A DNA stretch of 64,000 nucleotides, from the NCBI RefSeq assembly GCF_003633755.1, contig NZ_RBIL01000001.1, positions 1,101,426 to 1,165,425 on the forward strand, given 5' to 3'. Positions 14,967 to 22,378 of this stretch are shown here, in pieces (position 1 is the first letter of the stretch; the number at the start of each line of letters is the position of its first letter). A model generated the notes under the pieces. It searched no databases, had not been told where the DNA came from, and saw only the letters and a program-made list of their open reading frames with translations. Source of the DNA: Solirubrobacter pauli. Its GTDB lineage: Bacteria; Actinomycetota; Thermoleophilia; Solirubrobacterales; Solirubrobacteraceae. The translations under genes were made by a program, and so were the position numbers.

Positions 14967-15856
14967 ACCCGGAGGAACTTCCGCAGGCTGAGGCCGGAGC
15001 CCAGCGCGGAGACCGCGACCGCGGCCACCAGCAGGAGGCCGATCAGCAGCGGGAAGTCGATCGTGTCCGGCGCCGCGATCAGCGCGAAGTCGGCGGCCAG
15101 CGGGTCGACGACCGCGATCTTGACGACCGCGAGCAGGATGATCGCGAGCAGGCCGCCGAACAGGCCGACGATCACGCCCTCGAGCACGAACGGCCAGCGG
15201 ATGAACCAGTCGGTCGCGCCCACGAGCTTCATGACCTCGACCTCGCGCCGGCGGGCGTAGAGGGAGAGGCGGATCGTGTTCGCGATCAGCAGCATCGAGG
15301 CGATGCCCAGCAGGCCCGCGAGCAGCGCCATCGTGATCTTCACGACGCCCGTGACGGCGAGGATCTTGTTGGTGTCCTCCTCGCGGTTGCGGACCTCGTC
15401 GATCGCCGGGTCGACGACCGTGCGGCCACCGCCGGCGGCCTCGGGCGCCAGGGCGTCCTTGATCTTGGAGATGTCGTCCGGGTTGCGCGGCGTGATCCGG
15501 AACGTGTCCGGCAGCGGGTTGGACCCGAGCAGCTCGTACGCCTTCGGGTTGCGCTTGCGCTCGGTCTGGTACGCCTGGTCGCTCGAGATGAACTCGACCT
15601 TGCTGATCATCGGCTCGGCCTTCAGCAGCCGGTCGACGCGGGCGACGTCCGCCTGCTTGGCGTCCGTCTTGAGGTAGACGTCGGCGATGACCTTGCCGCG
15701 GACCTCGTTCGCGGCGCCGGTCGTGGCCTGCACGACCGGGATGAAGACGCCGAGCACGAGCACCGTGACGAGCACGGTGGCCATGGCGGCGAAGCTGGGG
15801 ATCGCGTTGCGCTTGAGCGCGCGGAGCGCCTCGCGCAGGAAGAAGACGGGACGCAT
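14963..15856 (-). CDS. ftsX: Cell division membrane protein FtsX
   Basis: 297-residue permease-like subunit of FtsEX. Four membrane helices: one after the N-terminus (about 20-42) and three after the extracytoplasmic loop (about 170-290), with the conserved RLSLYARRREVEVMKLVGAT segment. The loop (about 45-165) is where FtsX contacts peptidoglycan hydrolase partners. ATG 15856 follows directly on the ftsE stop with no gap. FtsEX in actinobacteria activates wall hydrolases rather than transporting a solute. Confidence 0.95.
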   Translation of the reverse strand: MRPVFFLREALRALKRNAIPSFAAMATVLVTVLVLGVFIPVVQATTGAANEVRGKVIADVYLKTDAKQADVARVDRLLKAEPMISKVEFISSDQAYQTERKRNPKAYELLGSNPLPDTFRITPRNPDDISKIKDALAPEAAGGGRTVVDPAIDEVRNREEDTNKILAVTGVVKITMALLAGLLGIASMLLIANTIRLSLYARRREVEVMKLVGATDWFIRWPFVLEGVIVGLFGGLLAIILLAVVKIAVVDPLAADFALIAAPDTIDFPLLIGLLLVAAVAVSALGSGLSLRKFLRV

Positions 15857-16675
15857 CTAGCCGAGGGCTCCCCGCATGCGGATGGCGAACTCGCGCGTGT
15901 TCTCGTTCGCGGCGTACGCGCCGGCCTGCTCGTCGCGGACGATCTTGCCGTCGGCGAGCTCGATCACGCGGCGGCGCATCTTGTCCACCATCGCCACGTC
16001 GTGGGTGGCGACGAGCACGGTCGTGCCGGTCTGGTTGATGCGGTAGAGCAGCTGCATGATCCCGATCGACGTCTCGGGATCGAGGTTGCCGGTCGGCTCG
16101 TCCGCGATCAGCAGCGGCGGGTGGTTGACGAACGCGCGCGCGATCGCCACGCGCTGCTGCTCGCCGCCGGAGAGCTGGTCGGGGTAGTTGTGCAGCTTCG
16201 TGCTCAGGCCGGTGAGGCGCAGGATGTCCGGCACCTTGTCGCGGATCTCGCGGCGGCCGCCGCCCGTGACCTGCAGCGCGTACGCGACGTTCTCGTACAC
16301 GGTGCGGTTCGGGAGCAGCTTGTAGTCCTGGAAGATCACGCCGAGGTTGCGCCGGTAGTACGGCACGCGGGGGCGCGGGATCTTCTGCAGGTCGCGACCC
16401 GCCACGCGGATCTCGCCGGCGGTCGGCTCGAGCTCCTTGATGAGGAGCTTCATCGCCGTCGACTTGCCGGAGCCGGAATGGCCCACGAGGAAGACGAACT
16501 CTCCCGGGAAGATGTCGAAGGAGATCCCGTCCAGAGCGGAGTCGGTCGCGCTGTAGCGCTTCTCCACGCCGCTGAAGGAGATCACCGCGCCGGTGGCGGG
16601 CGAGTGCGGAGCAGCAGTTCTATGAGCGCCTTCGCGTGCGCGGCGTCGGCGTAGATGTCGTTCTGTTGCAGCCAT
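15857..16675 (-). CDS. ftsE: Cell division ATPase FtsE
   Basis: ABC ATPase partner of FtsX. Walker [11 protein letters not shown]-loop [19 protein letters not shown], signature [15 protein letters not shown], Walker [16 protein letters not shown] and H-loop [11 protein letters not shown] are intact. The family usually starts at the strand [10 protein letters not shown]; here the frame extends 30 residues upstream with an Arg-rich segment ([11 protein letters not shown]), and ATG 16675 has a good ribosome site (GAGGA, 6 nt away), so I accept the extension. GTG 16585 is the alternative start. Confidence 0.94.
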   Translation of the reverse strand: MAATERHLRRRRAREGAHRTAAPHSPATGAVISFSGVEKRYSATDSALDGISFDIFPGEFVFLVGHSGSGKSTAMKLLIKELEPTAGEIRVAGRDLQKIPRPRVPYYRRNLGVIFQDYKLLPNRTVYENVAYALQVTGGGRREIRDKVPDILRLTGLSTKLHNYPDQLSGGEQQRVAIARAFVNHPPLLIADEPTGNLDPETSIGIMQLLYRINQTGTTVLVATHDVAMVDKMRRRVIELADGKIVRDEQAGAYAANENTREFAIRMRGALG

Positions 16676-16760
16676 GGGGCGTCCTCAGTCGAGGGTACGG
16701 CGGGGTGTTCGCGGAGAACGCAAGGTTCCCTGCAACGCCTCTTGAGTAGGCTGATCTGCC

Positions 16761-18011
16761 ATGGCGCGCATCGAGTCCTCCTCCCTGCCGAACGGCCTGC
16801 CGCTGCACCGGGTGGAGCTCCCCACACGGTCGACGACGATCCTCGTCGCCTTTGACGCGGGCGCGCGCACGGAGCGCCCCGAGGAGAACGGCATGGCCCA
16901 CTTCTTGGAGCATCTGGTCTTCAAGGGCGGGCAGAAGTACGACGACTACCGCAAGGTCAACCAGACCGCGGAGACGATGGGCGCCGTGCTGAACGCGTAC
17001 ACGTCGCACGACCTCGTGGCCTTCCACATCACGTGCCGCGCGGAGGTCGCCGCCGAGGCGATCGACCTGCTGACGGACTTCGTGGGCCGCCCGAAGATCG
17101 ACGCCGAGGAGCTCGACCGCGAGCGCGGCGTCGTCATCCAGGAGATCGCGCGCTCCAACGACCAGCCGTCGGTCATCGCCGAGCACCTGATCGACCGCGC
17201 GGCGTTCGGCGACCACCCGCTCGGCCGCCCGGTGCTGGGGCCGGAGGAGCACCTGCGCGACACGTTCACGCGTGACGGCATCCTCGCCTTCCGCCGCCGC
17301 CAGTGGGTGGGCTCGCGCGGTGGCGCCTTCATCGTCGGCAACGTCGACCACCTGCCCGAGGACAACGAGCTGGCCGAGCTGTTCGGCCGCTTCCCGTCGA
17401 TCTCGGCCAACGGCGGCTCCGAGCCGGCGCCGCCGTTCGCGCCGACGACGCTGGTCGAGCAGCGCGAGTCCGCCCAGTCGCACCTGCGGATGTCCTACCG
17501 GCCGTCGATCGACCCGCGCGCGCCCGCCGAACGCGCCGCGCTGGCCGTGTACTCGACGCTCCTGGGCGGCTCGATGGGCTCGCGCCTGTTCGACGAGATC
17601 CGCGAGCAGCGCGGGCTCGCCTACTCCGTGTACGCGCTGGACCACTCGTTCGCGGACGTGCCGATCCTGCAGCTGTCCGCCGGCCTCGAGTCGGGCAAGT
17701 GCGTCGAGGCCTTTACGCGCATGCGCGAGATCGTCGACGAGCTGCGCACCGAAGGGCCGTCGGAGGAAGAGGTCGAGCGGGCGCGGGCGTACGCCGCCGG
17801 CCGGCGCGTGCTGGCCTTCGAGAACACGAACGCGGTCGCGCGCCACGCGGCGCAGCAGACGGTCGTCTTCGGCCAGGACATCGATCCCGACAAGGCGATC
17901 GAGGCCCTGGACGCGGTCACCTACGAGCAGGTCGTCGAGGTCGGTCGCGGCATCTCCGAGCAGCTCTCGGTCGCCTGCGTCGGCCCTCACGATCAGGCCG
18001 AGTTCTCATAG
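16761..18011 (+). CDS. M16-family zinc metallopeptidase
   Basis: 416-residue insulinase/processing-peptidase-type protein. The inverted zinc motif H47-F-L-E50-H51 is intact, and the third ligand glutamate lies downstream in the RERGVVIQEIARS helix. The C-terminal inactive half carries the family R/Y element in GLAYSVYALDHS. It resembles the bacterial processing peptidase often found near polynucleotide phosphorylase in Gram-positives, but here it faces ftsE. A GGGTAC hexamer lies at 16693-16698 in the divergent gap. The substrate is unknown. Confidence 0.92.
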   Translation: MARIESSSLPNGLPLHRVELPTRSTTILVAFDAGARTERPEENGMAHFLEHLVFKGGQKYDDYRKVNQTAETMGAVLNAYTSHDLVAFHITCRAEVAAEAIDLLTDFVGRPKIDAEELDRERGVVIQEIARSNDQPSVIAEHLIDRAAFGDHPLGRPVLGPEEHLRDTFTRDGILAFRRRQWVGSRGGAFIVGNVDHLPEDNELAELFGRFPSISANGGSEPAPPFAPTTLVEQRESAQSHLRMSYRPSIDPRAPAERAALAVYSTLLGGSMGSRLFDEIREQRGLAYSVYALDHSFADVPILQLSAGLESGKCVEAFTRMREIVDELRTEGPSEEEVERARAYAAGRRVLAFENTNAVARHAAQQTVVFGQDIDPDKAIEALDAVTYEQVVEVGRGISEQLSVACVGPHDQAEFS

Positions 18012-18055
18012 AGACCCTTGCCGTTGGTGGTTGCGTCGTCCACAATGGGTTGTGG

Positions 18056-18418
18056 GTGACCAGCTTCGACGAGCTCAACCACCGCGAGCTCGAGCGCTAC
18101 GTGCGCCGGGTCTCGGACCGGTGGCCCCTTGACCGCGCGCTGCTCGGCGGCGCGCGGGTCGCGGACATGCGCGGAGCCGGCCCGCAGCGCGAGCGCGGTC
18201 CCGAGTACGTGATCGTGCTCGTGTCCGAGCACTTCGACGGCGTCCCGTGGCTGGAGCGCGTGTACGTGACCGGCACGCTCTGGGACGCCTACGAGATGGG
18301 CGCGCCCGCCGACGTGCACGCCTACACGCCGGTCGAGTTCGAGCGCCGCCGCGAGAACCTCCCGGCCGTGCACGACGCGGCCGAGTGGGGCCTCGAGCTG
18401 CTCCCCGAGCACGCCTGA
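18056..18418 (+). CDS. Degenerate nucleotidyltransferase-like protein
   Basis: 120 residues from GTG 18056. The arrangement LLGGARVADMRG, then EYVIVLVSEHFDGVPWLERVYV, then DVHAYTPVEFERR, resembles small MNT-type nucleotidyltransferases (GSRARG, SDIDLLVV, PVDVLPYTPEEFE). The acidic pair expected in the central strand is absent (EYVIVLV instead of DIDLLVV) and the glycine-serine motif is altered, so it is probably catalytically dead. The match is by pattern only. It lies 44 nt after the M16 gene, and its stop is 7 nt before the left copy of a 34-bp inverted repeat. Confidence 0.6.
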   Translation: MTSFDELNHRELERYVRRVSDRWPLDRALLGGARVADMRGAGPQRERGPEYVIVLVSEHFDGVPWLERVYVTGTLWDAYEMGAPADVHAYTPVEFERRRENLPAVHDAAEWGLELLPEHA

Positions 18419-18425
18419 CACCGAA

Positions 18426-18459
18426 GCAAGCAGCCCCTCCGCCCCACCCCGATCATCCG
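18426..18459 (+). repeat. Left copy of 34-bp inverted repeat
   Basis: Perfect 34-base match (core AGCCCCTCCGCCCCACCCCG) to the reverse complement of 20507-20540. It begins 7 nt after the stop of the nucleotidyltransferase-like gene. The flank CGAA just before it is also shared in part with the other copy. The two copies bracket about 2.05 kb holding the ECF sigma gene and the calcium-binding protein gene. Confidence 0.9.
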
Positions 18460-18481
18460 ACCTCGGTCGAACCGATGATGC

Positions 18482-19828
18482 GTGCGCTGCGTACAGCGGC
18501 GTGGGGTGGTCCTCCTTCGCACGCAGTCCGATGAGCGTCTGGTCGCGCTGGCGCGCGCCGGGAACGAGGCCGCGTTCGAGGCGATCGTCCGCCGCTACCG
18601 GCCACTGCTCGTCCGCGCGGCCCGTCGCTACCTGAGCGACGCCCGTGCCGAGGACGCCGTCCAGCAGGCCTTCCTCGCCGCCTGGAGCGCCCTGCAGCGC
18701 GGCGACCAGGTCCGCGACCTCCGCCCCTGGCTCTACCGCATCGTCCACAACACGGCGCTGAACGCCCTCCGCGCCGCCGGCCCAGACTGGGCCGAGCTCC
18801 CGGACACGGTGCCCAGCGGCGAATCCGAGCTGGACCGCCGGATGGACCTCCACGAGGCCCTGACGGGCCTGGCCGCGCTTCCCGAGCGCCAGCGTGAGGC
18901 GTTGCTGCGCGTCGCCGTCGAAGGCCGCCCCCAGACCGAGGTCGCCGCCGAGCTGGGCGTGAGCGAAGGCGCGGTCCGCCAGCTCGTCCACCGAGCCCGG
19001 CTGACGCTCCGCGCCGCGGCGACGGCGATCACGCCGCTGCCGCTGATCACGTGGGCCGCAGGCGCGGGCGGCGCGGGCGGCGCGAGCGCGGGCGACGCGG
19101 GCGGCGCAGCCGCTGGTGGCGCGGCCTCGGTCGGTGCGAGTGCCGGTGCGGGCGCCGCGGGAGCGGGGTCGGCCGGGGCGGGCGGGTTCGTGGCCAAGGT
19201 CGGTGTCGGTGCCGTGCTCGCCAGTGCGGCCGTCGCCGTGCCGGTGGTCGTGGTGCGTGAGGAGCCGCGTGCGCCCGCCACCGCGGAGGCGGCGACGCCG
19301 GCGCCCACGCGCACGGCTGCGCCGACGTCGACGCCGCGCGTCTCGTCGCCCGTCGTGACGCGCACGCCGACCGCGTCCCCGCGCGCTCGGCGGCGTCCCC
19401 GGGCCGCGTCGACGCCGCGGGCCACCGCCACGCCGCGGGCCGCGTCCACGCCGCGCGCCGTCGCGCCGCGCGCCGAGCCGACGGCACGTCCGCCGCACCG
19501 GCCGACCGCCACCGCCACCGCCACCGCGACGCCGCGGCGCGAGCCCGCTCCGACATCGACACCGCGGCCCGAGCCGACGGTCGCCGCCACCCCCACGGAA
19601 GCGCCGCGCGCGGACGATCCACCGCGCGCGGACAACTCCGGGCCGGGGTCGGCGAACTCGGGCCCCGGCAGCAGCTCGTCCGGCTCGGGCTCGGACCACT
19701 CCGGGCCCGGCAGCGACTCGTCCGGCGGCGGCTCGTCCGGGTCCGGTTCAGACCACTCCGGCCCCGGCGGCGGCTCGTCCGGCTCGGGCTCGTCGGGCTC
19801 CAGCGGCCACGACGACGACTCGCACTGA
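18482..19828 (+). CDS. ECF sigma factor with transmembrane anchor and long extracellular low-complexity tail
   Basis: 448 residues. Region 2 spans about 16-85 (DERLVALARAGNEAAFEAIV, then EDAVQQAFLAAWSAL) and region 4 about 120-175 (LPERQREALLR, then EVAAELGVSEGAVRQLVHRA). An Ala/Gly linker (about 190-235) leads to one membrane helix (about 236-258), then roughly 190 residues of Thr/Pro/Arg repeats followed by Ser/Gly/Asp repeats (SGSGSDHSGPG units) ending in His-Asp-rich residues. The tail would lie outside the cell, so sigma is predicted to be membrane-tethered and to need release. No separate anti-sigma gene is adjacent. The start is uncertain: GTG 18482 or 18506. Confidence 0.85.
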   Translation: MRCVQRRGVVLLRTQSDERLVALARAGNEAAFEAIVRRYRPLLVRAARRYLSDARAEDAVQQAFLAAWSALQRGDQVRDLRPWLYRIVHNTALNALRAAGPDWAELPDTVPSGESELDRRMDLHEALTGLAALPERQREALLRVAVEGRPQTEVAAELGVSEGAVRQLVHRARLTLRAAATAITPLPLITWAAGAGGAGGASAGDAGGAAAGGAASVGASAGAGAAGAGSAGAGGFVAKVGVGAVLASAAVAVPVVVVREEPRAPATAEAATPAPTRTAAPTSTPRVSSPVVTRTPTASPRARRRPRAASTPRATATPRAASTPRAVAPRAEPTARPPHRPTATATATATPRREPAPTSTPRPEPTVAATPTEAPRADDPPRADNSGPGSANSGPGSSSSGSGSDHSGPGSDSSGGGSSGSGSDHSGPGGGSSGSGSSGSSGHDDDSH

Positions 19829-19860
19829 AGTTCTCGGGCTGTCCGGTCGATGACGAGAGC

Positions 19861-20493
19861 ATGCGCAAGCTCGGCCCTCTCGCCCTCGTGGCCACTCTCC
19901 TGCTCGTCCCCGTCGACTCCGCGTCTGCGAAGACCAAGGTCGATGCGTTCGCCGCCAAGTACCACCTCAAGGGCACCTGGAAGGCCAAGGACGCCGACAA
20001 GGACGGGCTGAAGAACCTCAAGGAGTTCAAGCTCGGCACCGACCCGCGCAAGGCCGACAGCGACAAGGACGGGCTCAAGGACGGCGACGAGGTCACGTCC
20101 GGCAACAACCCGCGCAAGGCCGACACCGACGGCGACCGGGTCAAGGACGGCGCCGAGCACGCCGGCGTGGTGACGGCCTTCGACGGCACGTCGATCACGA
20201 TCCGCGAGTTCGCGACCGGCAAGAAGCTCAAGGCCACGCTCGACACGGACTGCACGCCCGCGCTCGCCGAGGACGAGACCGCTGACGACTCCGGCTTCGA
20301 CGACGACGACTCGGTCGACGTGACCGAGGACGACGAGCTCGGCGGGTTCTTCCAGGGCGAGGAGGAAGAGGAGGAGGACGTCGACCCCAACGCCGACGCC
20401 TCCACCTGCACCGACGACGAGCTCGAGAAGGGCGTCGTCCTCCAGAGCGCCGAGCTCGAGGACGACTACCTCGTCGACTACACGTTGGCCTGA
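19861..20493 (+). CDS. Secreted calcium-binding protein with thrombospondin type 3-like repeats
   Basis: 210 residues with a signal peptide (about 1-23, ending DSASA). Residues about 40-100 hold three Asp-rich repeats of the DxDxDGLxDxxE type (DADKDGLKNLKEF, DSDKDGLKDGDE, DTDGDRVKDGAE), which coordinate calcium in thrombospondin type 3/EF-hand-like modules. The remainder is a short beta-rich stretch and a very acidic tail (DDDDSVDVTEDDE, EEEEEEDVD) with two cysteines. Lies 32 nt after the sigma gene, probably co-transcribed; possibly a ligand or target of that sigma system. Confidence 0.85.
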   Translation: MRKLGPLALVATLLLVPVDSASAKTKVDAFAAKYHLKGTWKAKDADKDGLKNLKEFKLGTDPRKADSDKDGLKDGDEVTSGNNPRKADTDGDRVKDGAEHAGVVTAFDGTSITIREFATGKKLKATLDTDCTPALAEDETADDSGFDDDDSVDVTEDDELGGFFQGEEEEEEDVDPNADASTCTDDELEKGVVLQSAELEDDYLVDYTLA

Positions 20494-20506
20494 CGCACCC
20501 GAAGGC

Positions 20507-20540
20507 CGGATGATCGGGGTGGGGCGGAGGGGCTGCTTGC
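20507..20540 (-). repeat. Right copy of 34-bp inverted repeat
   Basis: Exact reverse complement of 18426-18459. It lies 13 nt after the stop of the calcium-binding protein gene and 5 nt from the nadA stop on the other strand. Relative to the outer gene on each side (nucleotidyltransferase-like, nadA), both copies have the same orientation and nearly the same distance from the stop codon. Confidence 0.9.
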
Positions 20541-20545
20541 CTTCG

Positions 20546-21523
20546 TCATCCGATCGCCACCATGCGCTCGATCGGGAGCCGGGCGCGCTCGGCGATCGCC
20601 TCGGGCACCTTCACGACTCCGCTCCCGTCACGCAGCGTGTCGCGCAGCTTCGGCAGCGTGATCATCTTCATGAAGCGGCACGCCGCCTCCTCGTTGGCGG
20701 CGACGAAGTCGATGTCGGGCCGCGCCATCTGCAGCGGGTGCAGCATCCCGGTCTCCGTGGCCATGATCGCCGTGGCGCCCGCGGGCGCCTGAGCGGCCCA
20801 CGTCATCATCCCGCCGGTCGAGAGCATGTGGACGCCCTCGGCGTCCACGTCGCCGGCCGCGACGTACTCCATGACGCTCGTCGAGCACCCGCACTCGGGG
20901 TGGACGAGGAAGTCCGCGCCCGGGTGCGACTCGCGCATCGCCGAGATGTCCGACGGGCGGATGCCCGCGTGCACGTGGCACTCGCCGTCCCAGACATGCA
21001 TCTTGCGGCCGACCTGCTTCTCCACATACGCGCCGAGGAACATGTCCGGGCCGAACAGGATCTCGGTGTCCGGGCCGTGCTCGCGGTAGATGTGCTCGAC
21101 CACCTGGACGGCGTTGGAGGACGTGACGCAGTAGTCAGTCTCAGCCTTTACCTCAGCCGTAGTGTTGACGTACATCACGACGAGCGCGCCCGGGTGCTTG
21201 GCCTTCCACGCCCGCAGCTGGGCCGCCGTGATCGAGTCGGCGAGCGAGCAGCCCGCATCCATGTCCGGCAGCAGCACGGTCTTGTGCGGCGACAGCACGG
21301 ACGCCGTCTCGGCCATGAAGTGCACGCCGCAGAAGGCGATCACGTCCGCGTCGGTCTTCGCGGCCTGCTGCGAGAGCGCGAGCGAATCACCCACGAAGTC
21401 CGCGACGTCCTGGACCTCGGGGAGCTGGTAGTTGTGCGCGAGGATCACGGCACCGCGCTCTTCGGCGAGCGCCCGAACCTCGGCCTGCAGGGCCGGCACG
21501 GATTCAAGGGTGAGCAGGTTCAC
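20546..21523 (-). CDS. nadA: Quinolinate synthase NadA
   Basis: [4Fe-4S] enzyme condensing iminoaspartate with dihydroxyacetone phosphate to quinolinate, 325 residues. Cluster cysteines by position are C92 (MDAGCSLADSI), C182 (WDGECHVH) and C282 (AACRFMKM). Other signatures are LAHNYQLPEVQDVADFVGDS and HPECGCSTSV. Start is GTG 21523, overlapping the nadC stop by 4 nt. No L-aspartate oxidase (nadB) gene is present in the visible part of the cluster, where nadB commonly lies, so iminoaspartate must come from elsewhere. Confidence 0.96.
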   Translation of the reverse strand: MNLLTLESVPALQAEVRALAEERGAVILAHNYQLPEVQDVADFVGDSLALSQQAAKTDADVIAFCGVHFMAETASVLSPHKTVLLPDMDAGCSLADSITAAQLRAWKAKHPGALVVMYVNTTAEVKAETDYCVTSSNAVQVVEHIYREHGPDTEILFGPDMFLGAYVEKQVGRKMHVWDGECHVHAGIRPSDISAMRESHPGADFLVHPECGCSTSVMEYVAAGDVDAEGVHMLSTGGMMTWAAQAPAGATAIMATETGMLHPLQMARPDIDFVAANEEAACRFMKMITLPKLRDTLRDGSGVVKVPEAIAERARLPIERMVAIG

Positions 21524-22353
21524 TGGACGGTCTCCAAGATCAGCGACAGATCGAGGACCGGCGCGGAGTGGGTCAAAGCACCGATCGAGACGTAGTCTAC
21601 ACCACTAATAGTCGCGTAGACCAAAACTGTGTCGGAGTCCACACCGCCGGACACCTCGAGCTCCGCGCGCCCGCCCACCTGGGCGACCGCCGCGCGCACC
21701 TCGTCAGGGCTCATGTTGTCCAGCAGCAGCCGCGGCGCGCCCGCCTCCAGCGCCTCGGCGATCTCCGCCGCGTCACGCACCTCGACCGCCAGCGGCAGGT
21801 CCGGCCGCGCGGCCCGCGCACGCCGCACCGCCTCCCCCACGCCGCCCGCCGACGCGGAGTGGTTCTCCTTGATGAGGATGAAGTCGAACAGCCCGACGCG
21901 GTGGTTAACGCCGCCGCCGTCCACGACCGCCTGCTTCTCGAGCAGCCGCATCCCGGGCGTCGTCTTGCGCGTGTCGAGGATCTTCGCCGCGTCCGGCGGC
22001 AGCGAGCGCACCACGCGTGCCGCCGCGGTGGCCACACCCGACAGCCGGCCGAGGAAGTTCAGCGCCGTGCGCTCCGCGGTCAGCAGCGCCCGCGCGGAGC
22101 CGGTCACGCGCAGCACCGGACCGTGCTCGCGCCATTCGCCTTCCGGCCCGAGCCGCTCGACGACGGCGTCCGGGTCGAGCCGCAGGAACACGGCCTCGGC
22201 GACCGCGAGCCCGGAGATCACCCCGGGCGCCTTCTGCGTGATCGTCGCCTGCGCCCGCGCGCCCTCGTCGACGGTGGCCAGGGTCGTCACGTCGCCGCCG
22301 CCGACGTCCTCGGCCAGCGCGCGCTCGATCAGGTCTTCAGTCACGCCGACCAT
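21520..22353 (-). CDS. nadC: Nicotinate-nucleotide pyrophosphorylase NadC
   Basis: Quinolinate phosphoribosyltransferase, 277 residues, second step with NadA in de novo NAD synthesis. Family motifs: EDVGGGDVTT, TAERTALNFLGRLSGVAT, ILDTRKTTPGMRLLEKQAV, and DFILIKENH. ATG 22353 lies in the loop of a perfect 11-bp hairpin (22340-22368) that also covers the 25-nt gap after prfB, so initiation is likely to be regulated by structure or by a protein binding the DNA palindrome. Confidence 0.96.
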   Translation of the reverse strand: MVGVTEDLIERALAEDVGGGDVTTLATVDEGARAQATITQKAPGVISGLAVAEAVFLRLDPDAVVERLGPEGEWREHGPVLRVTGSARALLTAERTALNFLGRLSGVATAAARVVRSLPPDAAKILDTRKTTPGMRLLEKQAVVDGGGVNHRVGLFDFILIKENHSASAGGVGEAVRRARAARPDLPLAVEVRDAAEIAEALEAGAPRLLLDNMSPDEVRAAVAQVGGRAELEVSGGVDSDTVLVYATISGVDYVSIGALTHSAPVLDLSLILETVQ

Positions 22354-22368
22354 AATAGTCGGCGTGAC
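22340..22368 (-). promoter_or_regulatory. 11-bp perfect hairpin/palindrome enclosing the nadC start codon
   Basis: Arms GTCACGCCGAC (22340-22350) and GTCGGCGTGAC (22358-22368) with a 7-nt AT-rich loop containing the nadC ATG. As RNA it would hold the start codon in the loop and the upstream leader in the stem; as DNA it is a 29-bp palindrome suited to a dimeric repressor. No NAD regulator gene (NrtR, NiaR) is in the window. Confidence 0.75.
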
Positions 22369-22378
22369 CTAAAGCTGG

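Noticed and set aside
18482-20493. Insertion sequence or phage cargo between the 34-bp repeats
   Set aside because: No transposase, integrase or target-site duplication is visible; base composition matches the surroundings. Retained only as an inverted-repeat-bounded segment.
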